Origin: Pseudonocardia benzenivorans CB1190 | GTDB lineage: Bacteria; Actinomycetota; Actinomycetes; Mycobacteriales; Pseudonocardiaceae | Reading direction: 5' to 3' | Length of the DNA: 64,000 nt | Assembly: GCF_000196675.2 (NCBI RefSeq) | Contig: NC_015312.1 | Coordinates: 2,356,001-2,420,000 of the forward strand | Shown here: positions 10,506 through 20,390 of the stretch, one piece after another | Layout of the letters: the number at the start of each line of letters is the position of its first letter | Position numbering within the stretch: the stretch's first letter is position 1 | The notes under the pieces: model-generated | Database searches by the model: none | Told to the model about the DNA's origin: nothing | What the model saw: only the letters and a program-made list of their open reading frames with translations | Made by a program: the position numbers and the translations under genes

Positions 10506-12220
10506 CCGCCCGGGAGTCGGCCGACCAGCAGAGCCCTGGCGTCGAGCAACTGCTGGCCGACGTGCCGCCCGGGGAGACGCCGGACGTGTCCGGGGCCTTC
10601 CCCCGCCTCGAGGAGACGCGCCTCCGGGAGCTGGCGGCCTGGGGGGAGCGTCGGCCCACGACACGCGGGGACGTACTTGTCGCCGAGGGCGAGGTGGAGG
10701 ACACCTTCTACGTGGTGCTCTCCGGCCGGGTCGCCGTCGTCGAAGCGCTCGGGACGCCCGACCAGCGTGTGGCGCGGTTGCACGGGCCCGGCCGCTTCCT
10801 CGGCGAGCTCGGTGTCCTCACGCGGCAGCCGGCGTTCCTGAGCGACGTCGTCGTCGACCCGGGTGAGGTCCTGGCGGTTCCGGCCGACCGGCTGCGTGCC
10901 GTCGCGGCACGGGACCACGCCTTCGGTGATCTCGTGCTGCAGGCCTACCTCGTCCGACGATGGCTGATGCTGGGCGAGGGCATCGGGTTCCGGATCATCG
11001 GCTCCAGGTATTCGGCCACCACCAGGCAGCTGCGCGAGTTCGCCGTCCGCAACCGGCTCCCGCACCGTTTCCGGGACCTGGAGACCGACCCCACGGCCGA
11101 GCAGCTGCTCCGCTCCCTCGGGCTCGGTCCCGGCGACACGCCGATCGTGCTGTACCGGGACCGGCTGCTGCGCAACCCCTCGACTGCCGACCTCGCGCCG
11201 ATGTTCGGACTCTGCGACATCGGTGACGGCCGGGAGATCTGCGATCTCGTGGTCGTGGGGGCCGGCCCTGCCGGGCTCGCGGCGGCTGTGTACGGCGCCT
11301 CGGAGGGCCTGGACACCGCGCTGCTCGACGGCGTCGCGCTGGGCGGGCAGGCGGCGCGGACGTCGTGCATCGAGAACTACCTCGGCTTCCCCTCCGGGAT
11401 CGCCGGGGGCGAGCTGGCCGAGCGCGCCGTGTTGCAGGCGGAGAAGTTCGGGGCGCGGCGGTCCGTACCGTCGGAGGTGGTGGGGTTGGAGGAGCGCGAC
11501 GGAAACCACGTGCTGCGGTTCGCCGACGGCGGTGAGCTGGCCACCCGCACGGTGATCATCGCGTCCGGCGTGCGCGTCCGCCGGCTCCCGGTCCCCGGAC
11601 TGAGGCAGTTCGAGGACACCTGCGTGTACTACGCGGCCACGCCCATCGAGGCCCAGCAGTGCGTCGGAGACCCGGTGGTGGTCGTGGGCGGGGGCAACTC
11701 GGCCGGCCAGGCCGCGGTCTTCCTCGCGGGCCATGCGGCCGAGGTCCACCTGGTGGTCAGGGAACACGAACTCGACGAGAACATGTCGCGCTACCTCGCC
11801 GACCGGATCGTCCAGGATCCGTGCATCGAGGTGCATCTGCACACCATGGTGGAGGGCCTGGAGGGCGAGGCCGGCCGTCTCGAGGCCGTCGTCGTGACGG
11901 ACACGGTGACCGGTGAGCAGCAGCGTCTGCGCGCGCGCGACCTCATGGTGTTCATCGGGGGCGAGCCCAGCACGTCGTGGCTGCCGGACTCGGTCGCCCT
12001 GGACTCCGGTGGCTACGTGCTGACCGGGCCGGACGCGCGCCGGCCGGCGCAGCGGGGAAGGTCCGGCGGCCCCGACCCGCTGCTGCTCGAGACCAGCCTG
12101 CCCGGCGTCTTCGCAGCCGGCGATGTCCGGAGCGGCTCGGTGAAGCGGGTCGCCTCGGCGGCGGGTGAGGGCGCGATGGCGGTGCGCATGGTGCACGAGC
12201 ACCTGGCCAAGGCCTGGTGA
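10502..12220 (+). CDS. Cyclic-nucleotide-domain FAD-dependent oxidoreductase, thioredoxin-reductase-like
   Basis: A 572-aa fusion. An N-terminal cNMP-binding domain (about 45-150, core VLSGRVAVVEALG and GRFLGELGVLTRQPAF) is followed by a glutaredoxin-like segment without cysteines (about 165-240). The C-terminal half is a thioredoxin-reductase-type FAD/NAD(P)H module with VVVGAGPAGLAAAVYGA, the second nucleotide motif VVVGGGNSAGQAAVFLA and LPGVFAAGDVRSGSVKRVA. The catalytic CXXC expected between the two nucleotide motifs is replaced by YYAATPIEAQQC, so it cannot act as a normal disulfide reductase. GTG 10502 overlaps the zinc finger stop. It may sense a nucleotide and pass electrons to an unidentified acceptor. 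Confidence 0.88.
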   Translation: MTARESADQQSPGVEQLLADVPPGETPDVSGAFPRLEETRLRELAAWGERRPTTRGDVLVAEGEVEDTFYVVLSGRVAVVEALGTPDQRVARLHGPGRFLGELGVLTRQPAFLSDVVVDPGEVLAVPADRLRAVAARDHAFGDLVLQAYLVRRWLMLGEGIGFRIIGSRYSATTRQLREFAVRNRLPHRFRDLETDPTAEQLLRSLGLGPGDTPIVLYRDRLLRNPSTADLAPMFGLCDIGDGREICDLVVVGAGPAGLAAAVYGASEGLDTALLDGVALGGQAARTSCIENYLGFPSGIAGGELAERAVLQAEKFGARRSVPSEVVGLEERDGNHVLRFADGGELATRTVIIASGVRVRRLPVPGLRQFEDTCVYYAATPIEAQQCVGDPVVVVGGGNSAGQAAVFLAGHAAEVHLVVREHELDENMSRYLADRIVQDPCIEVHLHTMVEGLEGEAGRLEAVVVTDTVTGEQQRLRARDLMVFIGGEPSTSWLPDSVALDSGGYVLTGPDARRPAQRGRSGGPDPLLLETSLPGVFAAGDVRSGSVKRVASAAGEGAMAVRMVHEHLAKAW

Positions 12221-12543
12221 CGCGCAAGGAGAAGGACGTCGCCGGAAGCAACGCCGGAACTGGCGTGGTCGACACACCCCACCGTCCCCCGGGTAGCCCG
12301 GCTCGCTCGGCCGTGGTCCGGGTGAACGTCGTGTCGTCCGCGTCTTCTCCCGGAGGCGCCGTCCCGCGCTGGTCCTCGGGATTCGGTCGGGCGACCGCGG
12401 CTCAGACCCGGGGACCGGTTCTAGGCGTCGACACGGTCGACGGCCGATGTCGTCCCCGGGGTACTTCCAGAGCCCTGCGCCGGTCGGGCCGGGTCTCCGG
12501 CCTGGGAAGGGTCGCTACGGTGGGCCCGCGCTCCGGCGCCGAC
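12221..12543. other. Intergenic region between convergent genes
   Basis: About 320 bases between the flavoprotein and a convergent LuxR gene. I see no coding pattern and no strong terminator. A short GTCGAC-ACG-GTCGAC repeat near 12427-12441 is the only symmetrical sequence. Confidence 0.4.
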
Positions 12544-13563
12544 TCACCCATGCCTGCCGGCAAGCGGGGCCGGAACGTAGAGGCCGCCTCGTTCCGCGCG
12601 GACCGCGGCGAGTGTCCGTGTCGGTGCCCCGAGCTTGCCGAGGACGTGCTCCAGGTGCGCGGCCACGGTTCGTGGAGCCACGACGAGCGTATGAGCGATC
12701 TGCTGGTTGGAACACCCCTCGACCAGCAAGCCCAGCACTTCCAGTTCCCGCGGCGTGAGCCCGTGGACATCGCTCGCAGGTGACAGCAGGGCCAGCCCGG
12801 TCAGCCCCGGCGGGACGTCCTCGGGAGCGGCCAGAGCGGTCACGCGCACGTGCCCGCGCGGGGCGTGGGACCCACCCACCGGCCAGAGGAACGAGGAGTA
12901 GACGTGCCCGTCGCCGATGCGTTCGCGTGCGGTGGCCAGGACGGGGGAGGACGGGGTCAGCAGCTCGTCCGCGGGAAGGCCCGGAAGTGCCTGGCAGCGT
13001 TCGTCGATGTAGAGCACCACGCCGGCCGTGGCCCCGTGCACCAGGTGTGCGGCTGTGAGAAGCGAGCGCATCGGGTCGATGCCGTGTGCGAGCACCGGTC
13101 CGAGCCGTCCGAGTCTGCGGCGCGTGAGGGGGGAGGGTGGGCGGCGGTCGCCGGACAGCAGCGCGAGGAAGCCGACGTGCCGTCCCTCCGGTGTGACGAG
13201 GGCGAGGGCCAGCGCTTCGTTGATCGCGGACGGGATGAGGCATTCGGCCCACGTCGGCAGCTCCTCGGCCGGATAGGGCAGGTCCGACGGGCTCAGCGGG
13301 GGGCGTGCCCGGTCGGTGCCGGTTACTTCGACGTCCCGCGCCATCAGCGGACCGGAGAGGAACTCGACGATCGGGCCGTCGAGGTCGAGGCTCGCCAGGA
13401 AGCGGTAGCCGTGGCCCATCGGGTCGGCGAGCGCCAGCCACGCGCCGTCGAACGGGACGAGCCGGCGGAGGTCCTCGAGCAGGGCCTGCGCGCGCTCGGA
13501 GGTGGTGCCGGCCGAGGCGGCGGTCTCGGCCAGCATCAGCTCACCGGCCTGGTGCGAGCGCAT
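12544..13563 (-). CDS. LuxR-family regulator with GAF-like sensor domain
   Basis: A 339-aa transcription factor. Residues 1-230 form a GAF-like sensor (ALLEDLRRLVPFDGAWLALA, later AGVVLYIDERCQALPG). The C-terminal LuxR helix-turn-helix reads LTPRELEVLGLLVEGCSNQQ, followed by IAHTLVVAPRTVAAHLEHVL. No receiver domain is present, so it is not a classical response regulator. It is convergent with the chaperone operon, and its own upstream region contains the inverted repeat at 13872-13905. That repeat could be its target or an unrelated site. Confidence 0.9.
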   Translation of the reverse strand: MRSHQAGELMLAETAASAGTTSERAQALLEDLRRLVPFDGAWLALADPMGHGYRFLASLDLDGPIVEFLSGPLMARDVEVTGTDRARPPLSPSDLPYPAEELPTWAECLIPSAINEALALALVTPEGRHVGFLALLSGDRRPPSPLTRRRLGRLGPVLAHGIDPMRSLLTAAHLVHGATAGVVLYIDERCQALPGLPADELLTPSSPVLATARERIGDGHVYSSFLWPVGGSHAPRGHVRVTALAAPEDVPPGLTGLALLSPASDVHGLTPRELEVLGLLVEGCSNQQIAHTLVVAPRTVAAHLEHVLGKLGAPTRTLAAVRAERGGLYVPAPLAGRHG

Positions 13564-13975
13564 GTGCCCTCCGAGGATCGCCGCGGCAGCGGCCCGAGCC
13601 CGGCCGTCACTGAAACGGCTGCTCGATGGGCGGGGAGGACGCCGCTCGGGTAGTCAGTCACAACATTGAGCGGGTGTTACTACCACGGACGCGGGTGACC
13701 TAAACCGGAGACCGGCCCGGCGGCCCGGCGGGGTCGGGGGGAGCGGTGGTCGTCCGGTGCCGGTCCGAGGAACACGCGCCTCCGCGACGCCGCACGCCCG
13801 ACCATCGCGGGAGTCCGGCAGCGCCCGGGGGACACCTGCTGCCGAGGTGGCTCGGTCGGGCGGGTCGGGCCGGCCCGGTACCGGCATATCTGCCGATACC
13901 GGGCCGACGCTGTGGCAGGTGCAATGAAGGCCCGCTCGAGCCGGGAGCGCTCGGCCAGACCGATGAGGAGGCTGC
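13564..13975. other. Upstream region of the LuxR gene, no gene seen
   Basis: About 410 bases with no supported coding frame. The only structured element is the 34-nt inverted repeat described separately. The region borders the decayed IS110 sequence. Confidence 0.4.
13872..13905. promoter_or_regulatory. 34-nt near-perfect inverted repeat, likely operator
   Basis: Left arm GGCCCGGTACCGGCA and right arm TGCCGATACCGGGCC pair over 15 bp with one mismatch around a 4-nt centre, TATC. There is no following T tract and it lies about 310 bases upstream of the LuxR start, so a protein-binding site is more likely than a terminator. A partial copy is at 1402-1431. Confidence 0.5.
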
Positions 13976-14145
13976 CTAGTGCTGTTGTCGAGCGGGCGGG
14001 TGCTCGGTGGTCGGGCCGGAACTCGGTTCTGGTGCGCAGCATGGCGTGCACGACGTTGACCCGGCGGCGGGCCAGCGCGATTTAGGGCCTGGTGGTGTCG
14101 TTTTCCTTCGGCACGTTTGCGCAGGTAGAAGGCTTTCGACAGTGG
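13976..14145 (-). mobile_element. IS110-family transposase remnant (C-terminal part, frameshifted)
   Basis: On the minus strand the frame reads LSKAFYLRKRAEGKRHHQAL and then, after one extra A in the AAA at 14081-14083, continues as IALARRRVNVVHAMLRTRTE. This is the conserved C-terminal segment of IS110/IS116-type transposases (RKRAEGK-H-AL-ALARRRV). The catalytic N-terminal domain is missing. The boundaries are approximate. Confidence 0.6.
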
Positions 14146-14147
14146 AG

Positions 14148-14177
14148 GGTGGCGGCCGGGTCCGCCCGGCCGCCACC
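14148..14177. terminator. GC-rich hairpin, 13-bp perfect stem
   Basis: GGTGGCGGCCGGG and CCCGGCCGCCACC pair with a 4-nt loop. There is no T tract, which is usual in actinobacteria. It lies beside the IS110 remnant and may be a relic of the terminator of a lost gene or of the element end. Confidence 0.4.
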
Positions 14178-14289
14178 GACATCACCGTTGCCCCGCAAGC
14201 CACGCGTGCTTGAGGGGCGCGTAGATCGAAGGCCTCAGTGCCTCGACGAGCCGCGGAGGGGCGGCAACGCGGACGCCGGGTCCGGGTCG

Positions 14290-14568
14290 GTCTGCTGGCC
14301 GATCCCGGCGCCCCCACCGATCTCGCCGCCTCCCCGGCTGGTCCGGAACATCGCTCTGATCAACACCGTGGGGACTCTGGGCGGCTTCGCCGCCGGGTAC
14401 GTGACCGGCTGGTTGCGCGACCTCAGCGGCGGTTACGCCACCCCGTTCCCCGTCATGGCGCTACCTCCCGGCATCAGCGCCGCGCTCGACGCAGCGCTTC
14501 TGAGGCATGACCGGAACGCCGAGGCGCCGGCAAGACGGTCAGCACCTGTCGCGCGCGAAGAGGAGTGA
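14290..14568 (+). pseudogene. MFS transporter, C-terminal remnant
   Basis: The reading frame ending at 14568 contains NIALINTVGTLGGFAAGYVT followed by GWLRDLSGGYATPFPVMAL. This is the conserved last-third signature of major facilitator proteins of the anion:cation symporter type (G-IALINS-GNLGGF-GP-GW-D-TG). Nothing upstream in any frame supplies the other ten helices. It is next to an IS110 remnant, consistent with deletion by mobile-element activity. Confidence 0.6.
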
Positions 14569-14825
14569 ACGGAACCGCCGCAGCGCCCGGTGCAGGGCGA
14601 GGACGCGGCCGCGAGGCAGGGTGCGCAGCTCGCAGGGTGGGAACGGTTTCGATGTAGGTGGCGGTGTCGTCGAGTTCGCCCCGCCCGGGCGGCGGTGGAG
14701 GTGTCTTCGAACCGGGTCGGTGACCGCGCGGCCATCGGATGACCATGCCGCGCCGGCGGACTCGGAGACGCTGCCGGACAGCCGGGAGCGACGTGGCGTG
14801 GTGGGAGCTCGTACGATGTGGCCAG
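14569..14825. other. Intergenic region upstream of the copper ATPase
   Basis: About 260 bases in which I see no supported gene. Frames here lack an RBS and any known domain. The copper-responsive promoter begins at its right edge. Confidence 0.4.
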
Positions 14826-14842
14826 ATACCCCCGCGGGGTAT
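14826..14842 (+). promoter_or_regulatory. CsoR-like copper operator
   Basis: ATACCCC-CGC-GGGGTAT is a perfect inverted repeat of the kind bound by CsoR repressors (TACCCC/GGGGTA arms). It overlaps a TAGAGT -10 candidate (14842-14847) and lies 34 nt before the ATPase start. Copper-relieved repression of the ATPase is the natural reading. No csoR gene is in the window. Confidence 0.75.
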
Positions 14843-14876
14843 AGAGTCTGCGGCGGTCGAGCCGAGGAGGAGCACG

Positions 14877-17300
14877 ATGGGGGCGCAGCGCATGACGGCC
14901 GGCCCGCTCGAGACCGCGGTGCTGAACGTTCGTGGGGTGCAGTGGGCGAGCGAGAAGGCCGTCGTCGAGACGGTGCTCGGTCGCCGGCCGGGCGTGCACG
15001 CGGTGGAGGCGAACCCGGTCGCGCAGACCGCCACCGTCCGCTACGACCCCACCCGCACCACCGTGGCCGAGCTGGCACGCTGGATCCGCGACTGCGGCTA
15101 CGCCTGCGCGGGGCGGTCCGTGCCCGAGCACGTCTGCGACCCGCTCGCCGAGGCGGCCGGCCACGACGCCGGCCACGACGCCGGCCATGCGCAGGCCCCT
15201 GCCGGCGCGCCGCCGGCCCGGGCGTCACACGAGATGACGGGCCACGGCGGCCACGGCGAGATGTCGATGTCGGCGATGGTCGCCGACATGCGCAACCGGT
15301 TCCTCGTCGCAGCGCTGCTCTCGGTGCCGGTGCTGCTGTGGTCCCCGATCGGCCGCGAGGTCCTGGGCTTCACCGCGGCGGCCCCGTTCGGGCTGCGCGA
15401 CGACGTCTTCTCGCTGGTCCTCAGCCTGCCGGTGATCTTCTACTCCGCCTGGATCTTCTTCGACGGCGCGGTCCGGGCGTTGCGGGCCCGGACGTTGGAC
15501 ATGATGGTCCTCGTCGCCGTGGCCGTCGGCGCCGGCTGGGGCTACTCCGTGGTCGTCACCCTGACCGGTGGCGGCGAGGTGTTCTACGAGGCCGCGACCG
15601 TGCTGACGGCATTCGTGCTGCTCGGGCACTGGTTCGAGATGCGCGCCCGCGGCGGCGCCAACGACGCCGTCCGCGCGCTGCTCGACCTGGCACCACCTCG
15701 CGCGGTGGTACTGCGGGACGGCCGCGAGATCGAGGTGCCGACCTCCGAGGTCGTCGTCGGGGACCTGTTGCTCGTGCGGCCCGGAGCGAAGATCCCCGTC
15801 GACGGGACCGTCGCCGACGGGGAGTCCGACGTCGACGAGTCCATGGTCACCGGCGAGAGCCTCCCGGTGCACAAGCAACCCGGCAGCGAGGTCGTCGGTG
15901 CCACCCTGAACGCCGACGGAACGCTGCGGGTCCGGGCGACCAAGGTCGGCGCCGACAGTGCTCTCGCCCAGATCGTCGCGCTCGTGCAGCAGGCGCAGAA
16001 CTCCAGGGCGCCCGGCCAGCGGCTCGCCGACCGGGCCGCCTTCTGGCTGGTGTTCGTCGCGCTGCTCGGCGGGGCGGTCACGTTCGCGGCCTGGGCGCTG
16101 TTCTCCGACGAGCCGCTGACCACGGCGCTGCTGTTCGCGATCACGGTTGTCGTGGTCACCTGCCCCGACGCCCTCGGCCTGGCGACCCCGACCGCGATCA
16201 TGGTCGGAACCGGCTTGGGTGCCCGCCGCGGCGTGCTGTTCAAGAACGCCACCGCCCTGGAGTCGTCGGCCCGTATCGACACCGTCGTCATGGACAAGAC
16301 CGGCACCCTGACCAAGGGTGAGCCCGAGGTGACCGACGTCGTCGCGACCGGCATCGACGAGCAGAAGCTCATCGCGCTGACCGCAGCGGTGGAGCGCAAC
16401 TCCGAGCACCCGCTCGCTCGCGCGATCGTCACCCACGCCGAGGAGCGCGGTATCGCGGTCAGCGCCGCCGAGCAGTTCGGCAGCGTGCCCGGTCACGGCG
16501 CTACCGCCACCGTCGACGGCCACCGGGTCGCCGTCGGGAACAGCCGGCTGCTCGAGCGCGACGGTGTGGCCGTCGGCGACCTCGGGCGCCGCCGCGACGA
16601 GCTCGCCGGCGCCGGCCGCACGACCGTGATGATCGCGGTGGACGGGCAGGCAGCCGGAGTGATCGCGCTCGCCGACGCTCCGCGCTCGACCGCCGCGGCG
16701 GCCGTCACCGCGCTGCACGAGCTCGGCGTGGAGGTCGTCATGCTCACCGGCGACAACGAGGCCACCGCCCGCCGCATCGCCGAGGGCCTGGGCATCGACA
16801 CCGTCGTCGCCGACGTCCTGCCCGGCGACAAGGCCGCACAGATCACCCGCCTCCAGGGTGAGGGCCGCCGGGTCGCGATGGTCGGTGACGGGGTCAACGA
16901 CGCGCCGGCGCTGGCCCAGGCCGATCTGGGCGTCGCCATCGGAGCGGGCACCGACGTCGCGATCGAGACCGCCGACGTCGTGCTGATGCGGTCGGACCCG
17001 CTCGACGTTCCCGTCGCGCTGCGGATCGGCCGGGGGACGCTGCGGAAGATGCGACAGAACCTCGCGTGGGCAGTGGGCTACAACGCCGTGGCGCTCCCGA
17101 TCGCCGCGGGCGTCTTCGCGCCGGCGTTCGGCCTCGTCCTGCGCCCCGAGATCGCGGCGTTGTCCATGTCCGGGTCGAGCTTCCTCGTCGCCGTCAACGC
17201 CTTGCTGCTCAAGCGACTGCGCCTGCCGCGGCCTGCTGACGGCTCCGACACCACGACGTCGGCGGGGGCGCCCAGGCCCGGGTCGCACGCGGATCATTGA
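14877..17300 (+). CDS. Heavy-metal translocating P1B-type ATPase (copper export type)
   Basis: An 807-aa membrane pump. An N-terminal HMA-like domain (11-78) has lost its CXXC (GVQWAS instead). A His-rich linker (about 95-127: [22 protein letters not shown]) may bind metal. The core has TGES at 325-328, the phosphorylated Asp in DKTGTLT at 473 and [10 protein letters not shown]. The intramembrane metal motif is CPD (429-431), not the CPC of Cu(I) pumps or the CPH of CopB. ATG 14877 follows GAGGAGG, and the CsoR-like operator is just upstream. Copper is the likely metal; silver or another soft metal is possible. Confidence 0.92.
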   Translation: MGAQRMTAGPLETAVLNVRGVQWASEKAVVETVLGRRPGVHAVEANPVAQTATVRYDPTRTTVAELARWIRDCGYACAGRSVPEHVCDPLAEAAGHDAGHDAGHAQAPAGAPPARASHEMTGHGGHGEMSMSAMVADMRNRFLVAALLSVPVLLWSPIGREVLGFTAAAPFGLRDDVFSLVLSLPVIFYSAWIFFDGAVRALRARTLDMMVLVAVAVGAGWGYSVVVTLTGGGEVFYEAATVLTAFVLLGHWFEMRARGGANDAVRALLDLAPPRAVVLRDGREIEVPTSEVVVGDLLLVRPGAKIPVDGTVADGESDVDESMVTGESLPVHKQPGSEVVGATLNADGTLRVRATKVGADSALAQIVALVQQAQNSRAPGQRLADRAAFWLVFVALLGGAVTFAAWALFSDEPLTTALLFAITVVVVTCPDALGLATPTAIMVGTGLGARRGVLFKNATALESSARIDTVVMDKTGTLTKGEPEVTDVVATGIDEQKLIALTAAVERNSEHPLARAIVTHAEERGIAVSAAEQFGSVPGHGATATVDGHRVAVGNSRLLERDGVAVGDLGRRRDELAGAGRTTVMIAVDGQAAGVIALADAPRSTAAAAVTALHELGVEVVMLTGDNEATARRIAEGLGIDTVVADVLPGDKAAQITRLQGEGRRVAMVGDGVNDAPALAQADLGVAIGAGTDVAIETADVVLMRSDPLDVPVALRIGRGTLRKMRQNLAWAVGYNAVALPIAAGVFAPAFGLVLRPEIAALSMSGSSFLVAVNALLLKRLRLPRPADGSDTTTSAGAPRPGSHADH

Positions 17301-17379
17301 CGCGCCCCTTGCCGGCGTGACGTCGGGCGGCACGGCGGTCCGGCCGGAGCGCGGGTCCGCCGTAGCGCGAGCGCCGTCG

Positions 17380-17778
17380 TCAGCTCTGGGGGGTCGCGGC
17401 CGGGAGCGGGACGATGACCTGCGACAGCGGGGTCGGGGCCTGGTCGCCGCTCCAGATCGTCCGGCCCGCCTGGGTCATCACGACGTGGACGGGATCGGTG
17501 GCCGAGAACTGGATCGTCAGGTCGCCGGCCGGACCGCTCGCGCGGCTCTGGGCCAGGTTCAGGTGGTTGGCGTCCTCCAGGCACACGAGGACGCCACCGC
17601 TGGCTTGGGTGGGGGTGAACTCGCTCTCGGCGACGTGGTCGTACGAGTCGGTCGCCGTCAGGTGGATGGTGGCGCTCGGCGCGGCGGTCGGCGTCGCGGC
17701 CGACGCCACGCCGGCTCCCGCCCCGGTGACCGCGGCAGCGGTGAGAACGACGGCGATGGACTTCGCGAGTGTGTTCAT
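17380..17778 (-). CDS. Small secreted protein of unknown function
   Basis: A 132-aa protein with a Sec signal peptide (MNTLAKSIAVVLTAAAVTGA, cleavage after ASA at about residue 33). The mature part contains DSYDHVAESEFTPTQASGG and a single Cys in VLVCLEDANHLN. I do not recognise the family. The ATG at 17778 is preceded by AGGAGC; upstream in-frame codons lack RBS and secretion features. It is convergent with the copper ATPase and divergent from the MFS gene, so it is probably a single-gene unit. Confidence 0.75.
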   Translation of the reverse strand: MNTLAKSIAVVLTAAAVTGAGAGVASAATPTAAPSATIHLTATDSYDHVAESEFTPTQASGGVLVCLEDANHLNLAQSRASGPAGDLTIQFSATDPVHVVMTQAGRTIWSGDQAPTPLSQVIVPLPAATPQS

Positions 17779-18029
17779 GACGGGCTCCTGGGGTCGGGTG
17801 GCGGAGTCGATCCGCTGCGGACAACGGTGCTCCGAGCGCGGCCGTGCTCTCGTCCGGCGATCCGCCGAGCCGCAGGGCGAACCCGCTGTCCCCCGATCAC
17901 CCGACGCGGCACGACCGCCGGCTCGGTCGGACGGGTGGGCGGCGGGATCGGAGGCGCCCGCAGGTGTGAGCGCCGGTGCGACGGATCTCTCGGTTTCATT
18001 AGCTATGCCAAGAGGTAGCGTCTCCGGCG

Positions 18030-19286
18030 ATGACGGTCTCGCCGCGCCTCGCCCCGCCGACGTTGCGTTCGATGGCGCCGTCGGTCTTCCTCCCGGCAAT
18101 GGTTTTCGAGATCGGCAACGGCGCGGTGATCCCGGTCGTCGCGATCACCGCGATCGACCTCGGCGCCAGCACGGGGACCGCGGGCTTCCTGGTGGCGCTG
18201 CTGGGGATCGGTCAGCTGGTGGGCGATCTCCCGGCTGCCGCGCTGGCGGCGCGGCTGGGTGACCGGCGCGCGATGGTCCTCGCGGGTGTGGTCTCGATGG
18301 CCGGGATGCTCGGCTGCTTCTTCGCGCCGTCGTTGGCGATCCTGGGCGTCTGCCTGTTCGTCCTGGGCATGTGCAGTGCGACGTTCTATCTCGCGCGTCA
18401 GGCGTACCTGACCGAGGTGGCGCCGCTGAACCTACGCGCACGGGCGCTGTCGATGCTCGGGGGTTCGCATCGGGTCGGTCTGTTCATCGGGCCGTTCGTC
18501 GGTGCGGCGGTGATCGGTCTGACGTCGTTGCGCGCCGCCTACGTGGTCGCCGTCGTGACCGCGGGAATCGCGGCGCTGTTGCTCGTGGTCATTCCCGACA
18601 TCGAGCCGGCCGGGTCGGGGCGGGTCAAGGCGGCCGCTCCGGTCGGGGCCGCGCAGGGCCTGCTGGCCACGGCGAAGGCGCATCGGCGCGTGCTGATGAC
18701 GCTGGGCACGGCGGTGCTCGCGATCGGCGCGACGCGCGCCGCCCGCCAGACGGTGCTCCCGCTGTGGGCGGTCCACATCGGACTGACCCCCGAGGCGACC
18801 AGCGTGGTGTTCGGGATCGCCAGCGCCGTGGACATGGCGTTGTTCTATCCGGCGGGCAAGGTGATGGACCGCCACGGCCGGCTCGCCATCGCCGTGCCGT
18901 CGATGCTCGTCCTTGGCGGAGCTATCGCCGTCCTGCCGCTGACCAGCGGGATCGTCGGGCTGACCGTCGTCGCGATGGTGATGAGCTTCGGTAACGGGAT
19001 CGGGTCCGGCATCGTCATGACCCTCGGTGCGGACGTGGCACCACCGGACAACCGGCTGCGGTTCCTGTCGATGTGGCGGCTGATGGGCGATACGGGTAAC
19101 GCGGCGGGGCCCGTCGTCGTCTCGGTTGTCGCCGGGTTCGCGACGCTGGCCGCCGGGATCGTGGCCGTCGGCGGGGTCGGTCTGCTCGCGGTCGGCGCGC
19201 TGCTCGTCTGGGCGCCGCGATACTCGCCGTTCGCCACCCGGGCGATGGTGCGTGCGCACCGCGCGGTGGCCGACGCAGCCTCCTGA
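18030..19286 (+). CDS. Major facilitator superfamily transporter
   Basis: A 418-aa protein with about twelve hydrophobic helices. It carries the MFS loop motif after helix 2 (ALAARLGDRRAMVLAG) and the related motif in the second half (YPAGKVMDRHGRLAIA). Residues ARQAYLTEVAPLNLRARALS match drug/multidrug exporters of the DHA1 type. The substrate cannot be told. The gene is divergent from the secreted protein, with a 250-base intergenic region in which I see no clear operator. Confidence 0.88.
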   Translation: MTVSPRLAPPTLRSMAPSVFLPAMVFEIGNGAVIPVVAITAIDLGASTGTAGFLVALLGIGQLVGDLPAAALAARLGDRRAMVLAGVVSMAGMLGCFFAPSLAILGVCLFVLGMCSATFYLARQAYLTEVAPLNLRARALSMLGGSHRVGLFIGPFVGAAVIGLTSLRAAYVVAVVTAGIAALLLVVIPDIEPAGSGRVKAAAPVGAAQGLLATAKAHRRVLMTLGTAVLAIGATRAARQTVLPLWAVHIGLTPEATSVVFGIASAVDMALFYPAGKVMDRHGRLAIAVPSMLVLGGAIAVLPLTSGIVGLTVVAMVMSFGNGIGSGIVMTLGADVAPPDNRLRFLSMWRLMGDTGNAAGPVVVSVVAGFATLAAGIVAVGGVGLLAVGALLVWAPRYSPFATRAMVRAHRAVADAAS

Positions 19287-19364
19287 CCCGGCGGTTCGTC
19301 CTCGTTCGCGCAGGGCGGATGCCCTCGGCCGCGGCGCCGTCGGCCCGTGGCAGCAGCCAAAAAG

Positions 19365-19378
19365 TTGCGATAGCGCAA
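19365..19378 (+). promoter_or_regulatory. Inverted repeat upstream of the aquaporin gene
   Basis: TTGCG-ATAG-CGCAA lies about 80 nt before the glpF-like start and is followed by TCGTTGAGTATCGTC. It is AT-richer than its surroundings and suits a small repressor or activator. The regulator is unknown. Confidence 0.4.
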
Positions 19379-19455
19379 TCGTTGAGTATCGTCATGCATC
19401 GCGTGGGCCGGGTTCGGCCCGGTCACCGTTCCTACTTCGGGCAGGTGATGCACAG

Positions 19456-20385
<930 letters not shown>

Positions 20386-20390
20386 CCCGG

